Shown piece after piece: positions 8,311 through 16,568 of a stretch of 64,000 nucleotides of DNA. The translations under genes were made by a program, and so were the position numbers. Source of the stretch: Nocardia salmonicida NBRC 13393. GTDB lineage: Bacteria; Actinomycetota; Actinomycetes; Mycobacteriales; Mycobacteriaceae. The notes beneath the pieces were generated by a model. The model did not search any database and was not told the origin of the DNA. It saw only the letters and a program-made list of their open reading frames with translations. The DNA lies in contig NZ_BDBR01000037.1 of the NCBI RefSeq assembly GCF_001613085.1, positions 53,687 to 117,686 on the forward strand. The letters are read 5' to 3'. The stretch's first letter is position 1; each line of letters begins with the position of its first letter.

Positions 8311-9942
8311 TCACGCCTCGATGACGTCGAAACCCTTGTACCCGGCGGCCGCGACCTCGGCGATGATCTTCCCGTAGACGCCGAAGCCGCCGACGAAGGG
8401 CATGAACACCCGCGGCCTGCCCTCGATATTCGCGCCCAGATACCACGAATTCGCCTGTGTCATCAGCGTTCCCGCGGCCCGGTCGACGCATTCGAGCACC
8501 CACTCCGACACCGCGTCCTGGCGTGCCTCGAGCGCCACCGCTCCCCTGCCGTCGAGGAAGCCGATGGCCTCGGCCACCCAGTCGACGTGCAGTTCCGAGT
8601 GCAGCACCATATTGGCCAGCACCGACGGGCTGCCGGGCCCGGTGAGGTTGAACAGGTTCGGAAAGCCCGCCATCCCCAGTCCCAGATAGGTTTTCGGCCC
8701 TTCCCGCCACGCCTGGTTGAGTGTCTCGCCACCCCGGCCGACGATGTTCATCCGCGAGACCGAGCCGGTCATCGCGTCGAATCCGGTCGCGAGCACCAGG
8801 GTGTCAAGCGGATAGTGCGCGTCGGTGGTGTGCACGCCCGCGGAGTCGATCCGGGTGATCGGCGTGGCCTTCAGGTCGACCAGCTCGACATTGTCGCGGT
8901 TGAAGGTCTGGTAGTAGTTCGTGTCGGTGCAGATCCGCTTGGTGCCGATGGGGTGGTCGCGCGGAACGAGCAGATCGGCGACGCGCGGGTCCTCGATCAC
9001 GGCCCGCACCTTCTCCTCCCAGAATTCCCGCGCGGTGTCGTTGGCGGCGAGGGTGGTCAGCTGGTCGGGGAAGGTCTTGCTGAACAGCACACCGCCCAGC
9101 GCCCAGCGCTTCTCGTAGGCCTCGCGCCGTTCCCGATCGGTCACCGCGACCGCGGAATCCGGATGCGCCTGATGCGGCGAACCGCCGCCGCTGGCCATCG
9201 ACAGCCGCCTGCGCTCGGGATAGTTCGCCTTCTGCGCCGCCCGATCCTGCTCGGTCAGCGGCGTATTGCCCGCGGGCACACTGTAATTGGCGGTGCGCTG
9301 GAACACGTGCAGCCGCTGCGCCTGTTCGGCCACACAGGGAATCGTCTGGATGCCGGAGGATCCCGTACCGATCACGCCGACCCGGCGGCCGGTGAGGTCG
9401 ACCCCCTCGTGCGGCCAGTGCGAGGTGTGCAGGATCTGCCCGGCGAAGGTGTCGAGTCCGTCGATGGCCGGGGTGTTCGCGTTCGACAACGGGCCGGTGG
9501 CCAGCACGACGAACCGGGCCGAGACCGCGCGGCCGGTGTCGGTGTCGACCTGCCAGCGCAGCGTCTGCTCGTCGAGCACGATATCGGTGACACGGGTACC
9601 GAATTCGATATCGCGACGCAGGTCGTAGCGATCGGCGACGTGCTCGAGGTAGGAAAGGATCTCGGGCTGGGTGGCGTATTTCTCGCTCCAGTTCCATTCC
9701 TCTTGCAGGGCGTCGTCGAAGGAATACGAGTAGTCGACGCTCTCGACATCGCAGCGCGCGCCCGGATAGCGGTTCCAGTACCAGACGCCGCCCACGCCGT
9801 CACCGGCTTCGAACACCCGCACGGTGAGGCCGCTGCCGCGGAAGCGGTGCAGCGCGTAGAGGCCGGCGATGCCCGCGCCGACGACGACCACGTCGACGTC
9901 GGTCGGGCCTTTCGCTGGTGCCGATGGGGTCTCGGGGTTCAC
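8311..9942 (-). CDS. Type I Baeyer-Villiger monooxygenase, steroid monooxygenase-like
   Basis: The 543-residue FAD/NADPH enzyme has an N-terminal GAGIAG Rossmann motif (about residues 22-27), the Baeyer-Villiger fingerprint FAGQILHTSHWP (about 165-176), and a second Rossmann motif GTGSSG. Segments such as WYWNRYPGARCDVES and GGVLFSKTFPDQLT follow what I recall of Rhodococcus steroid monooxygenase, which converts progesterone to testosterone acetate. That resemblance is from memory, not a search. The neighbouring esterase and SDRs would complete removal of a C17 side chain. It is divergent from the KstD gene at 10138. Confidence 0.88.
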   Translation of the reverse strand: MNPETPSAPAKGPTDVDVVVVGAGIAGLYALHRFRGSGLTVRVFEAGDGVGGVWYWNRYPGARCDVESVDYSYSFDDALQEEWNWSEKYATQPEILSYLEHVADRYDLRRDIEFGTRVTDIVLDEQTLRWQVDTDTGRAVSARFVVLATGPLSNANTPAIDGLDTFAGQILHTSHWPHEGVDLTGRRVGVIGTGSSGIQTIPCVAEQAQRLHVFQRTANYSVPAGNTPLTEQDRAAQKANYPERRRLSMASGGGSPHQAHPDSAVAVTDRERREAYEKRWALGGVLFSKTFPDQLTTLAANDTAREFWEEKVRAVIEDPRVADLLVPRDHPIGTKRICTDTNYYQTFNRDNVELVDLKATPITRIDSAGVHTTDAHYPLDTLVLATGFDAMTGSVSRMNIVGRGGETLNQAWREGPKTYLGLGMAGFPNLFNLTGPGSPSVLANMVLHSELHVDWVAEAIGFLDGRGAVALEARQDAVSEWVLECVDRAAGTLMTQANSWYLGANIEGRPRVFMPFVGGFGVYGKIIAEVAAAGYKGFDVIEA

Positions 9943-10017
9943 AGTGCCTACCTTTCGATGGAGACCGGTTTCTCTGCGGCGACGCTAAGGACGCGCGCAC
10001 CGTTCGAGCAGGTCCCC

Positions 10018-10034
10018 TTCCCGCTGACCGGCAC
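10018..10034. promoter_or_regulatory. Half-conserved copy of the TCCCG palindrome
   Basis: TTCCCG followed by five bases and CCGGCAC keeps the left half-site and part of the right one. Its centre is 34 bp from that of the better copy at 10052-10068, in the same divergent intergenic region. Confidence 0.3.
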
Positions 10035-10051
10035 ATTCGCGGATCGATGCC

Positions 10052-10068
10052 CTCCCGGTGATCGGGAG
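10052..10068. promoter_or_regulatory. CTCCCG-N5-CGGGAG palindrome between divergent genes
   Basis: Perfect 6-bp arms CTCCCG and CGGGAG around GTGAT, in the 195-nt space between the Baeyer-Villiger gene and the KstD gene at 10138, about 70 nt before the latter. It is one of the best copies of the recurrent island motif. Confidence 0.55.
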
Positions 10069-10137
10069 ATCCGCCCCACGGCACCCGGCGGCGGGCCTAC
10101 CGTCGAGCGCAATTCGAGGTGGTACCAGGAGGAAACA

Positions 10138-11673
10138 GTGGTGGACTGGAACGACGAGGTCGATGTGCTGGTCGCGGGGTCGGGCGGTGGCCTGGCCGGC
10201 GCCTACACCGCGGCCCGCGAGGGACTCAGCGTCGCCGTGGTCGAGGCGACCGACAAGTTCGGCGGCACGACGGCGTATTCGGGCGGCGGCGGAGTGTGGT
10301 TTCCCTGCAACCCGGTGCTGGAGCGAGCGGGCACCGACGACACCATCGACGACGCGCTGACGTATTACCGCGCCGTGGTCGGCGACCGCACCCCGGACGA
10401 GTTGCAGCAGACCTACGTCCGGCGGGGTCGCGATCTCATCGAATACCTCGAAGCCGACGACCATTTCGCGTTCATGGTGCTGCCGTGGCCGGACTACTTC
10501 GGGAAGGCTCCCAAGGCCCGGCTCGACGGTCAGCGCCACATCATGCCGACGCCGCTGCCTGCTGCGGAGATGGGTCCGCTGCGCGAATCGTTGCGCGGAA
10601 CGCTCGACGCCGACCGGCTCGGCGCTCCCCCGCAGGACCTGCTGATCGGCGGTCAGGCGCTGATCGGGCGGATGCTGCGCGCGATCTCGAGCTACCCGCA
10701 CGCGCGGCTGCACCTGGATTCGCCGCTGGTGGAACTGGTGGTCGAGGAAGGGGTGGTGACCGGCGCGATCGTCGAACGCGACGGCGCCAGGATCGCGATC
10801 CGTGCCCGGCGGGGAGTGATTCTCGCGGCGGGTGGATTCGAGCAGAACGAGGCACTGCGCGAGCACTACGGCGTGCCGGGCCGGGCACGGGACACGATGG
10901 GGCCCTGGGGAAATCAGGGCAGGGCGCACCAGGCGGGCATCGCGGCGGGCGCCGATACCGATCTGATGGATCAGGCGTGGTGGTCGCCAGGGCTGACCCA
11001 TCCCGACGGGCGTTCGGCGTTCGCGCTGTGGTTCACCGGCGGCATCTTCGTCGACCAGGACGGCAATCGCTTCGTCAACGAGTCCGCTCCGTATGACCGG
11101 CTCGGGCGCGATGTCATCCGGCAGATGCGCGAGCGCGGGCTGACCCTGCCGTTCTGGATGATCTACGACGACAAAGAAGGCCAGGTCCCCCCGATCAAGG
11201 CCACCAACGTCTCCATGGTCGAGACCGAGAAGTACGTCGAGGCGGGGCTGTGGCACACCGCCGACACCCTCGCCGAGCTCGCCGTGAAGATCAGCGTGCC
11301 CGCGGCGAACCTGGAGGCCACCGTCGAGCGGTTCAACGCGATGGTCCCCACCGGCGTCGATCCCGATTTCGGGCGGGGCGACGAGGCCTACGACCGGGCC
11401 TTCTCCAACGGCGAACCGCCGCTGGTGACCATCGAGAAGGGCCCGTACCACGCGGCGGCGTTCGGCATCTCCGATCTGGGCACCAAGGGCGGTCTGCGCA
11501 CCGACAGCGCGGCGCGGGTACTCGGCCGCGACGGCGAACCGATCCCCGGCCTCTACGCCGCGGGCAACACCATGGCCGCGGTGAGCGGCGAGGTCTACCC
11601 CGGCGGCGGCAATCCGATCGGCGCGTCCATGCTGTTCAGCCACCTCGCCGTTCGGCACATCCTCGGCGAATGA
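10138..11673 (+). CDS. FAD-dependent 3-ketosteroid delta1-dehydrogenase (paralogue 2)
   Basis: A 511-residue flavoprotein with GSGGGLAG near residue 12, FGGTTAYSGGG for FAD contact, and the C-terminal VYPGGGNPIG. That last segment matches the Tyr-Pro-Gly-x-Gly pattern of true KstD enzymes, where the Tyr and Gly bind the C3 keto group. It also has DLGTKGGL, shared with the other two paralogues. Of the three, this looks most like a canonical delta1-dehydrogenase. The GTG at 10138 (or 10141) lies behind AGGAGGA (10127-10133). Upstream in-frame sequence is open for about 1.8 kb but is only the shadow of the opposite gene. Confidence 0.88.
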   Translation: MVDWNDEVDVLVAGSGGGLAGAYTAAREGLSVAVVEATDKFGGTTAYSGGGGVWFPCNPVLERAGTDDTIDDALTYYRAVVGDRTPDELQQTYVRRGRDLIEYLEADDHFAFMVLPWPDYFGKAPKARLDGQRHIMPTPLPAAEMGPLRESLRGTLDADRLGAPPQDLLIGGQALIGRMLRAISSYPHARLHLDSPLVELVVEEGVVTGAIVERDGARIAIRARRGVILAAGGFEQNEALREHYGVPGRARDTMGPWGNQGRAHQAGIAAGADTDLMDQAWWSPGLTHPDGRSAFALWFTGGIFVDQDGNRFVNESAPYDRLGRDVIRQMRERGLTLPFWMIYDDKEGQVPPIKATNVSMVETEKYVEAGLWHTADTLAELAVKISVPAANLEATVERFNAMVPTGVDPDFGRGDEAYDRAFSNGEPPLVTIEKGPYHAAAFGISDLGTKGGLRTDSAARVLGRDGEPIPGLYAAGNTMAAVSGEVYPGGGNPIGASMLFSHLAVRHILGE

Positions 11674-11680
11674 CCCGTTC

Positions 11681-11711
11681 CCGGTCTCTCCCGCTGGTCG
11701 GGAGAGACCGG
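11681..11711. promoter_or_regulatory. 31-bp perfect inverted repeat containing the CTCCCG-N5-CGGGAG core
   Basis: CCGGTCTCTCCCG, five bases, then its exact complement: 13-bp arms. It sits 8 nt after the KstD stop and about 70 nt before the ketosteroid isomerase start. The core 11688-11704 is the island motif. The long arms could also act as a transcriptional stop for the upstream gene, though no T-run follows. Confidence 0.55.
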
Positions 11712-11779
11712 GGCATCCGGGCCACCGCATGTGGTTCGGTTCACAGACTCATCCCTTTCGACATTTCAGGAGCGACACG

Positions 11780-12151
11780 ATGGCTTCAGCGGACGACATT
11801 CGCGCGACGGTGCGCAAGTATGTGGAGGCCGTCGGCAGCGGTACGGCCGCCGACGTCGTCGCCCTCTACCGCGAGGACGCGACGGTGGAGGACCCGGTCG
11901 GCACCGAGCCGCATATCGGGCACGCGGCGATCTCGAAGTTCTACGAGAACATCGAGCCGCTCGAGCGTTCGACCGAACTGTTCACCATTCGCGTCGCGGG
12001 CGACAGCGCCGCGTTCAGCTTCCGGGTGGTCACCAAGTTCGGCGAGCAGACCTTCACCCTCGATCCGATCGATGTCATGACCTTCGACGAGGACGCCCGC
12101 ATCGTGAGCATGCGCGCGTTCTGGTCCCAGGACGACATGGTCGTCGGCTGA
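11780..12151 (+). CDS. Delta5-3-ketosteroid isomerase (SnoaL/NTF2 fold)
   Basis: The 123-residue protein aligns without gaps over its first half to the classical Comamonas ketosteroid isomerase as I recall it. Tyr14 is in RKYVEA, Asp38 is in VEDPVG, and the second catalytic Asp is Asp98 in DPIDVM (Asp99 in Comamonas). These residues shuttle the proton that moves the 5,6 double bond to 4,5 conjugation. The start has AGGAG 7 nt upstream. Its place between two KstD genes fits a step that feeds 4-ene-3-ketosteroids to the dehydrogenases. Confidence 0.88.
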   Translation: MASADDIRATVRKYVEAVGSGTAADVVALYREDATVEDPVGTEPHIGHAAISKFYENIEPLERSTELFTIRVAGDSAAFSFRVVTKFGEQTFTLDPIDVMTFDEDARIVSMRAFWSQDDMVVG

Positions 12152-12162
12152 GCGAGGCGGAC

Positions 12163-13824
12163 ATGACTGCGACCGAACAACACTGGGATCACGAGGTCGG
12201 TTTCCTCGTCGTCGGCAGCGGCGCGGGCGGGCTCACCGCCGCGCTCGCCGCCGCCGATCGCGACCTGGACACCCTGGTCATCGAGAAGGCCTCGGTATAT
12301 GGCGGCAGCACCGCGCTCTCGGGCGGCGGCATCTGGGTGCCCAACAACCCGACGCTGTTACGCGAGGGCCTCGGCGATTCCCGCGCCGACGTGCGCGCCT
12401 ATCTCGACGCCGTCGTGGGCGACCGGGTGCCGACGGAGAATCTCGACGCGTTCATCGACGAGGGCCCGCGCATGCTGGCCTTCCTCGAGACCAGCCCGCA
12501 TCTGCGATTCCAGTGGTGCGCCGGCTATTCCGACTATCACCCCGAAGCACCCGGTGGACGGCCGGCGGGCCGATCCATCGAGCCGCTGCCGGTCGATCTC
12601 AAACAGCTCGGCGCGGACGAGGACCTTCTGCGTCCCGCCGCACTCGCGACGCCGCCCGGACTGTTCATCACCTCCAAGGACTTCGTCCAGCTCAATATGG
12701 TGACCCGCACCTGGCGGGCACGCTGGACGGCACTGCTGACCGGTCTGCGGGCGATCAAGGCGATCGTGTTGCGCAGGCACATGGATACGCTCGGCCGGGC
12801 ACTGATCGCCCGGCTCCGACTGGCGGTGCGCGATGCGGGCGTGCCGCTGTGGCTCGACACCCCGTTGCGTTCGCTGATCACCGACAACACGGGCGCGGTG
12901 CTCGGCGTGCTCGCCGAGCGCGACGGCCGCGAAATCCGGATCAGGGCGCGCGACGGTGTGCTGCTGGCCACCGGCGGTTTCGAGTACAACCAGACCATGC
13001 GCAAGGACCACCTGCCCGAGGGCGGGCGCGACAATTTCAGCGCGGCCTCGACGGAAAACACCGGCGACGGCATCATCGCGGGCGAAAAAGTCGGCGCGGC
13101 AGTCGATCTCATGGACGACGCGTGGTGGATGCCGTCGTTCCAGCGCCCCGAGGGCATCAACCAGGTGCTGGTGTCGGAGCGTTCCATCCCGCGCTCGATC
13201 ATCGTCGACAACACGGGCAAGCGGTTCACCAACGAGGCGTCGCCGTATGTGACGTTCGTGCATGCCCAGCTGAAGGGCGGCCACGATCCGGCCTGGCTGA
13301 TCTTCGACGCGAAAGCCAAGAGCCGCTACCCCATCGGCGGTATCGTGCCCGGCCAGAAGTTCCCGTCCTCCTGGCTGACGAGCGGCCTGATGCAGACCGC
13401 GCCCGACATCGAGGGCCTGGCCGCGGCGATCGGCGTTCCCGTCGAGAGTCTGCGCGACACCGTCGGGCGTTTCAACGGTTTCGCCCGCGACGGGCACGAC
13501 GCGGACTTCGGTCGCGGGGTGAGCGCCTACGACAACTATTACGGCGATCCGACCCTGGCCACGCCCGCGCTCGATGTGCTGGACAAGGGTCCGTACTACG
13601 CGCTGCGGGTGCGGATCGGCGACCTCGGCACCAAGGGCGGACTGGTCTACAACGCCGACGCCCAGGTGCTGCGCGCCGACGGCTCGCCCATTCCTGGCCT
13701 CTACGCCGCGGGCAACACCTCCGCCGCGGTGATGGGCAACGACTACGCCGGTGCGGGCGCGACGATCGGTCCGGCCATGGTGTTCGGCTACATCGGCGCG
13801 CGCCATGCCGCCGGCGAGCGATGA
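12163..13824 (+). CDS. FAD-dependent 3-ketosteroid dehydrogenase-like protein (paralogue 3)
   Basis: A 553-residue member of the KstD/fumarate reductase group: GSGAGGLTAA near residue 18, YGGSTALSGGGIWVP, RGGVLLATGG-like FAD contact (DGVLLATGGFEYN), DLGTKGGL and the C-terminal NDYAGAGATIGPA. It is close to the paralogue at 228 in length and motif wording and less close to that at 10138. It starts 11 nt after the isomerase stop, with GAGGCGG upstream, and its stop overlaps the next open frame. A codon TTA, rare here, occurs near codon 66. Confidence 0.85.
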   Translation: MTATEQHWDHEVGFLVVGSGAGGLTAALAAADRDLDTLVIEKASVYGGSTALSGGGIWVPNNPTLLREGLGDSRADVRAYLDAVVGDRVPTENLDAFIDEGPRMLAFLETSPHLRFQWCAGYSDYHPEAPGGRPAGRSIEPLPVDLKQLGADEDLLRPAALATPPGLFITSKDFVQLNMVTRTWRARWTALLTGLRAIKAIVLRRHMDTLGRALIARLRLAVRDAGVPLWLDTPLRSLITDNTGAVLGVLAERDGREIRIRARDGVLLATGGFEYNQTMRKDHLPEGGRDNFSAASTENTGDGIIAGEKVGAAVDLMDDAWWMPSFQRPEGINQVLVSERSIPRSIIVDNTGKRFTNEASPYVTFVHAQLKGGHDPAWLIFDAKAKSRYPIGGIVPGQKFPSSWLTSGLMQTAPDIEGLAAAIGVPVESLRDTVGRFNGFARDGHDADFGRGVSAYDNYYGDPTLATPALDVLDKGPYYALRVRIGDLGTKGGLVYNADAQVLRADGSPIPGLYAAGNTSAAVMGNDYAGAGATIGPAMVFGYIGARHAAGER

Positions 13825-13835
13825 GGCGGGTGAGA

Positions 13836-14093
13836 ATGCAACCCGTCGAATGCGCTTCCTGCGGCAACAAGGTGCTCGCCGAGAAGTTCAGTCCGAGCCA
13901 CACCAGCATCCAGTGGCTCGACGACGCCGAGTCCGCGTGCCCCGAGTTCGCTCGGCGCGCGGCGCTCGGTGAGCACAGCAGTTGGATCCCCACCTGCCCC
14001 GCCCTGCGCGATTCCATCGAGGACGCCGTTCGCGCAGGCGCGTTGGCGACCGATCAGCTCCGCCACGAACCGGTTCCCGGCCGACTCGGCTGA
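13836..14093 (+). CDS. Small Cys-rich protein of unknown function in the steroid operon
   Basis: About 85 residues with CASCG near the start and single Cys in ACPEF and TCPAL, an arrangement that could bind zinc or an iron-sulfur cluster. It also has the segment EKFSPSHTSIQW. I do not recognise a named family. ATG 13836 follows GAGGCGG; an ATG at 13821 overlapping the KstD stop (ATGA) is the other option and would add five residues. It sits between a KstD gene and an SDR in one operon, so a role as a small redox or assembly partner of the flavoproteins is conceivable. Confidence 0.65.
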   Translation: MQPVECASCGNKVLAEKFSPSHTSIQWLDDAESACPEFARRAALGEHSSWIPTCPALRDSIEDAVRAGALATDQLRHEPVPGRLG

Positions 14094-14116
14094 CACCCAG
14101 ACCAGGAGAGAACCCC

Positions 14117-14908
14117 ATGAACAGACTCGACAACCACCGGACGCTGGTCACCGGCGCCGCATCGGGCATCGGCCAGGCCACCGCGCTGCGGCTGCTCGAC
14201 GAGGGCGCCAGGGTGGTCGCCGCCGACGTGTCGGCTGACGGCCTCGCCGAGACCAGCGCACAGGCCGCCGAGCGCGGCACCGCGGACCGGCTCACCACCC
14301 TGGTGATCGATATCGGCGACGAGCAGTCGGTGGTCGAGGGCGTGCGCGCCTCGGTGGAAAACCTCGGCGGACTGGATTCGCTGGTGAACGCGGCGGGCAT
14401 CCTGCGCGCCTCGCACACCGAACAGACCTCCCTCGACCTGTGGAACCTGATCATCCGGGTGAACCTCACCGGCACCTTCCTGGTGGTCCGCGAGGCACTG
14501 CCCGCGCTGCTGGCCAACCCGCGCGCGACGGTGGTGAACTTCAGCTCCACCTCGGCCGCGTTCGCGCACCCGTACATGGCGGCCTACGCGGCGAGCAAGG
14601 GCGGCATCCAGTCCTTCACCCACGCCATCGCCCTCGAGTACGGCGGCAAGGGCCTGCGTGCGGTCTGCGTCGCGCCCGGCAGCATCAAGTCCGGAATCAC
14701 CGATGCCACTCCGGGATACGTGCCCGCCGACTCCGACTGGGCACTGTTCTCCAAGCTGTCTCCCGTCCTGCCGACCGACCGCGAATCCGGCGGCGCGGGC
14801 ATGGGTGACCCGACGGCGGTGGCGGGCGTGATCGCGATGCTCGTCTCCGAGGACGGCGCCTTCATCACCGGCACTGAGATCCGCATCGACGGCGGGACCC
14901 ACGCATGA
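14117..14908 (+). CDS. Short-chain dehydrogenase/reductase
   Basis: A classical 263-residue SDR: cofactor motif TGAASGIG near residue 13, NAAG, catalytic YAASK, and a C-terminal DGG. It oxidises or reduces a hydroxyl/keto group with NAD(P); a hydroxysteroid dehydrogenase role (for example at C3 or C17) fits the context but is not shown by the sequence. A good AGGAG site precedes ATG 14117. Its stop overlaps the next start (ATGA), so it is coupled to the hydrolase. Confidence 0.87.
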   Translation: MNRLDNHRTLVTGAASGIGQATALRLLDEGARVVAADVSADGLAETSAQAAERGTADRLTTLVIDIGDEQSVVEGVRASVENLGGLDSLVNAAGILRASHTEQTSLDLWNLIIRVNLTGTFLVVREALPALLANPRATVVNFSSTSAAFAHPYMAAYAASKGGIQSFTHAIALEYGGKGLRAVCVAPGSIKSGITDATPGYVPADSDWALFSKLSPVLPTDRESGGAGMGDPTAVAGVIAMLVSEDGAFITGTEIRIDGGTHA

Positions 14909-15774
14909 CCGACCTGAGCTACGAGGGCACACTGCGCGAGATCACCACCGACGCGGGTGTCCTGCGCTACCACGAGGCGGGCGAGGGCCCACCGCTGCTG
15001 CTCCTGCACGGATCGGGGCCCGGCGTCACCGGGTGGCGCAACTTCGGCGCCAATCTCGCCACCTTCGCGGACCGATTCCGTTGTCTCGTCCTGGAATTCC
15101 CCGGCTTCGGGGTGAGCGACGACTTCGGCGGCCATCCGATGGTCACCGCGCTCGACGCGGTGGTCCGTTTCGTCGACGCGCTCGGCGTGGACAGCGTCGA
15201 CATCATCGGCAACTCGATGGGCGGCGGCGTGGCGCTCAACTACGCCATCGCCCATCCGGAGCGGGTCGGCAAGCTGGTGACGATCGGCGGCATCGGCCGC
15301 AACCTCTTCAGCCCCGGCCCCGGCGAGGGCATCAAGCTGCTGCAGGAGTTCACCGAGGAACCCACCCGCGAGCGGTTGATCCAGTGGCTGCACTCGATGG
15401 TCTACGACCCGGCGATGGTCACCGAGGAATTGATCGAGCAGCGCTGGACCCAGGCCACCGATCCCGCGACCCTCGACAGCGCCCGCCGGATGTACAGCAA
15501 GGCCGCGTTCGCGATGATGGTCCGCGCGATGGAAGCCTCCGACGCCCCACCACCGTGGGCGATGCTGCACAAGGTGCAGGCGCCCACGCTGATCACCTGG
15601 GGCCGCGACGACCGGGTGAGCCCCCTCGATATGGCGCTGATCCCGATGCGCACGATCCCGCGCGCCGAACTGCACGTGTTCCCCAACTGTGGGCACTGGG
15701 CGATGATCGAACGCAAGAACGAATTCGAGTCGGCGGTCATGGCTTTCCTCACTCGCGAGGAAGCCGCACTCTGA
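14905..15774 (+). CDS. Alpha/beta hydrolase, meta-cleavage-product hydrolase type (HsaD/BphD-like)
   Basis: A 289-residue hydrolase with the C-C hydrolase signature HGSGPG near residue 35, the nucleophile elbow GNSMGG, a WGRDDRVSP acid loop and GHWAMIE with the catalytic His. This set is typical of enzymes that split extradiol ring-cleavage products; in cholesterol breakdown HsaD cleaves 4,9-DSHA. The products would feed the hsaEGF lower pathway at 20956-23824. No extradiol dioxygenase is encoded here, so the partner must lie elsewhere. Confidence 0.82.
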   Translation: MTDLSYEGTLREITTDAGVLRYHEAGEGPPLLLLHGSGPGVTGWRNFGANLATFADRFRCLVLEFPGFGVSDDFGGHPMVTALDAVVRFVDALGVDSVDIIGNSMGGGVALNYAIAHPERVGKLVTIGGIGRNLFSPGPGEGIKLLQEFTEEPTRERLIQWLHSMVYDPAMVTEELIEQRWTQATDPATLDSARRMYSKAAFAMMVRAMEASDAPPPWAMLHKVQAPTLITWGRDDRVSPLDMALIPMRTIPRAELHVFPNCGHWAMIERKNEFESAVMAFLTREEAAL

Positions 15775-15783
15775 ACCAGCACA

Positions 15784-15815
15784 ATGCGCGGGCCGCCCTG
15801 GGGCAGCCCGCGCAT
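15784..15815 (+). terminator. Rho-independent-like terminator after the hydrolase
   Basis: A perfect 10-bp stem (ATGCGCGGGC and its complement) with a 12-nt loop is followed by TTCAGTTTT. It closes the operon that runs from the isomerase or KstD gene to the hydrolase. Confidence 0.75.
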
Positions 15816-15865
15816 TTCAGTTTTCGCGGCTGACCTCATACCGACTGCCGGCAGGATCAATTGCC

Positions 15866-16564
15866 ATGCGCTTCACCGTGCCCACCATCGTGTCGACGAT
15901 GGCGGCAGTCCTGCTCACTGGATGTTCGCTCTTTCCGCAAGGGCCTGATCAGGCCGAGCGTGACCGCTGGTCCCGGGTGATCGAGACGGCCATCGAGGCC
16001 CTTCCGGGAGTGGCCGACGCGTCACATACGTTCCAGTACCACCCGTACGGCCCCAACTCCTACTACACATCCCGACTCGACGTGCGGCTCGAGGACGGCG
16101 CCACACCAGCCGAGACCGCGTCTGTCGTGCGCGCCATGGGTGCTCAGCAACTGCCGCCGCACTACCGAGGCGACTCGACCATGTTCAAGATCCACCGGAT
16201 GACAGACTCCTTTTCCGGGGACTGGCGGCTCGGGCGGGGCATAGACGTGGAAGCGAACGCGGCATACACCTGGACCCGAGTGTCAGCGGCCGATACCGGT
16301 GCGGAGATTCACTGGGCCACCCACGGCGTCACCGCCACCGGAGACGCCGGCCCGCCCGGCGGAGAGAAACTCAGCACCGCGCAGGCGACGCAACTCGCCG
16401 ACCGGCACCTTCGTTACCTGGCCCGACCCGGCGCAGTGGTCGACTACACGATCGTGACGCGCGATGGCCCCAGGCTCGCCGTCCTCGTCGGCGGCTGCCC
16501 GGCATCCGAGCGCGAGGTCGCCCCGGAGTCGGAGCCCTTCGCGCGTCAGTACGAACGTTGCTAG
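15866..16564 (+). CDS. Putative lipoprotein of unknown function
   Basis: The 232-residue protein starts with a short hydrophobic signal ending in LLTGC, a lipobox that predicts lipidation at Cys19 and anchoring on the outer face of the membrane. The rest is hydrophilic, without a fold I recognise, and ends in a Cys; CPASE holds another. A terminator separates it from the upstream operon, so it is probably its own unit and unrelated to the steroid genes. Confidence 0.75.
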   Translation: MRFTVPTIVSTMAAVLLTGCSLFPQGPDQAERDRWSRVIETAIEALPGVADASHTFQYHPYGPNSYYTSRLDVRLEDGATPAETASVVRAMGAQQLPPHYRGDSTMFKIHRMTDSFSGDWRLGRGIDVEANAAYTWTRVSAADTGAEIHWATHGVTATGDAGPPGGEKLSTAQATQLADRHLRYLARPGAVVDYTIVTRDGPRLAVLVGGCPASEREVAPESEPFARQYERC

Positions 16565-16568
16565 TGCA

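Noticed and set aside
8278..11673. An 1131-codon plus-strand open frame covering the Baeyer-Villiger gene region
   Set aside because: Its first 620 codons are antisense to the monooxygenase and have no domain character; only the part from 10138 is the real KstD-like gene.
9985..11730. A 581-codon minus-strand frame antisense to the KstD gene
   Set aside because: Low-complexity Arg/Gly/Ala sequence without any motif; a typical high-GC antisense shadow.
12358..13806. A 482-codon minus-strand frame antisense to the third KstD-like gene
   Set aside because: No motif, and the plus strand carries a convincing flavoprotein with a ribosome site.
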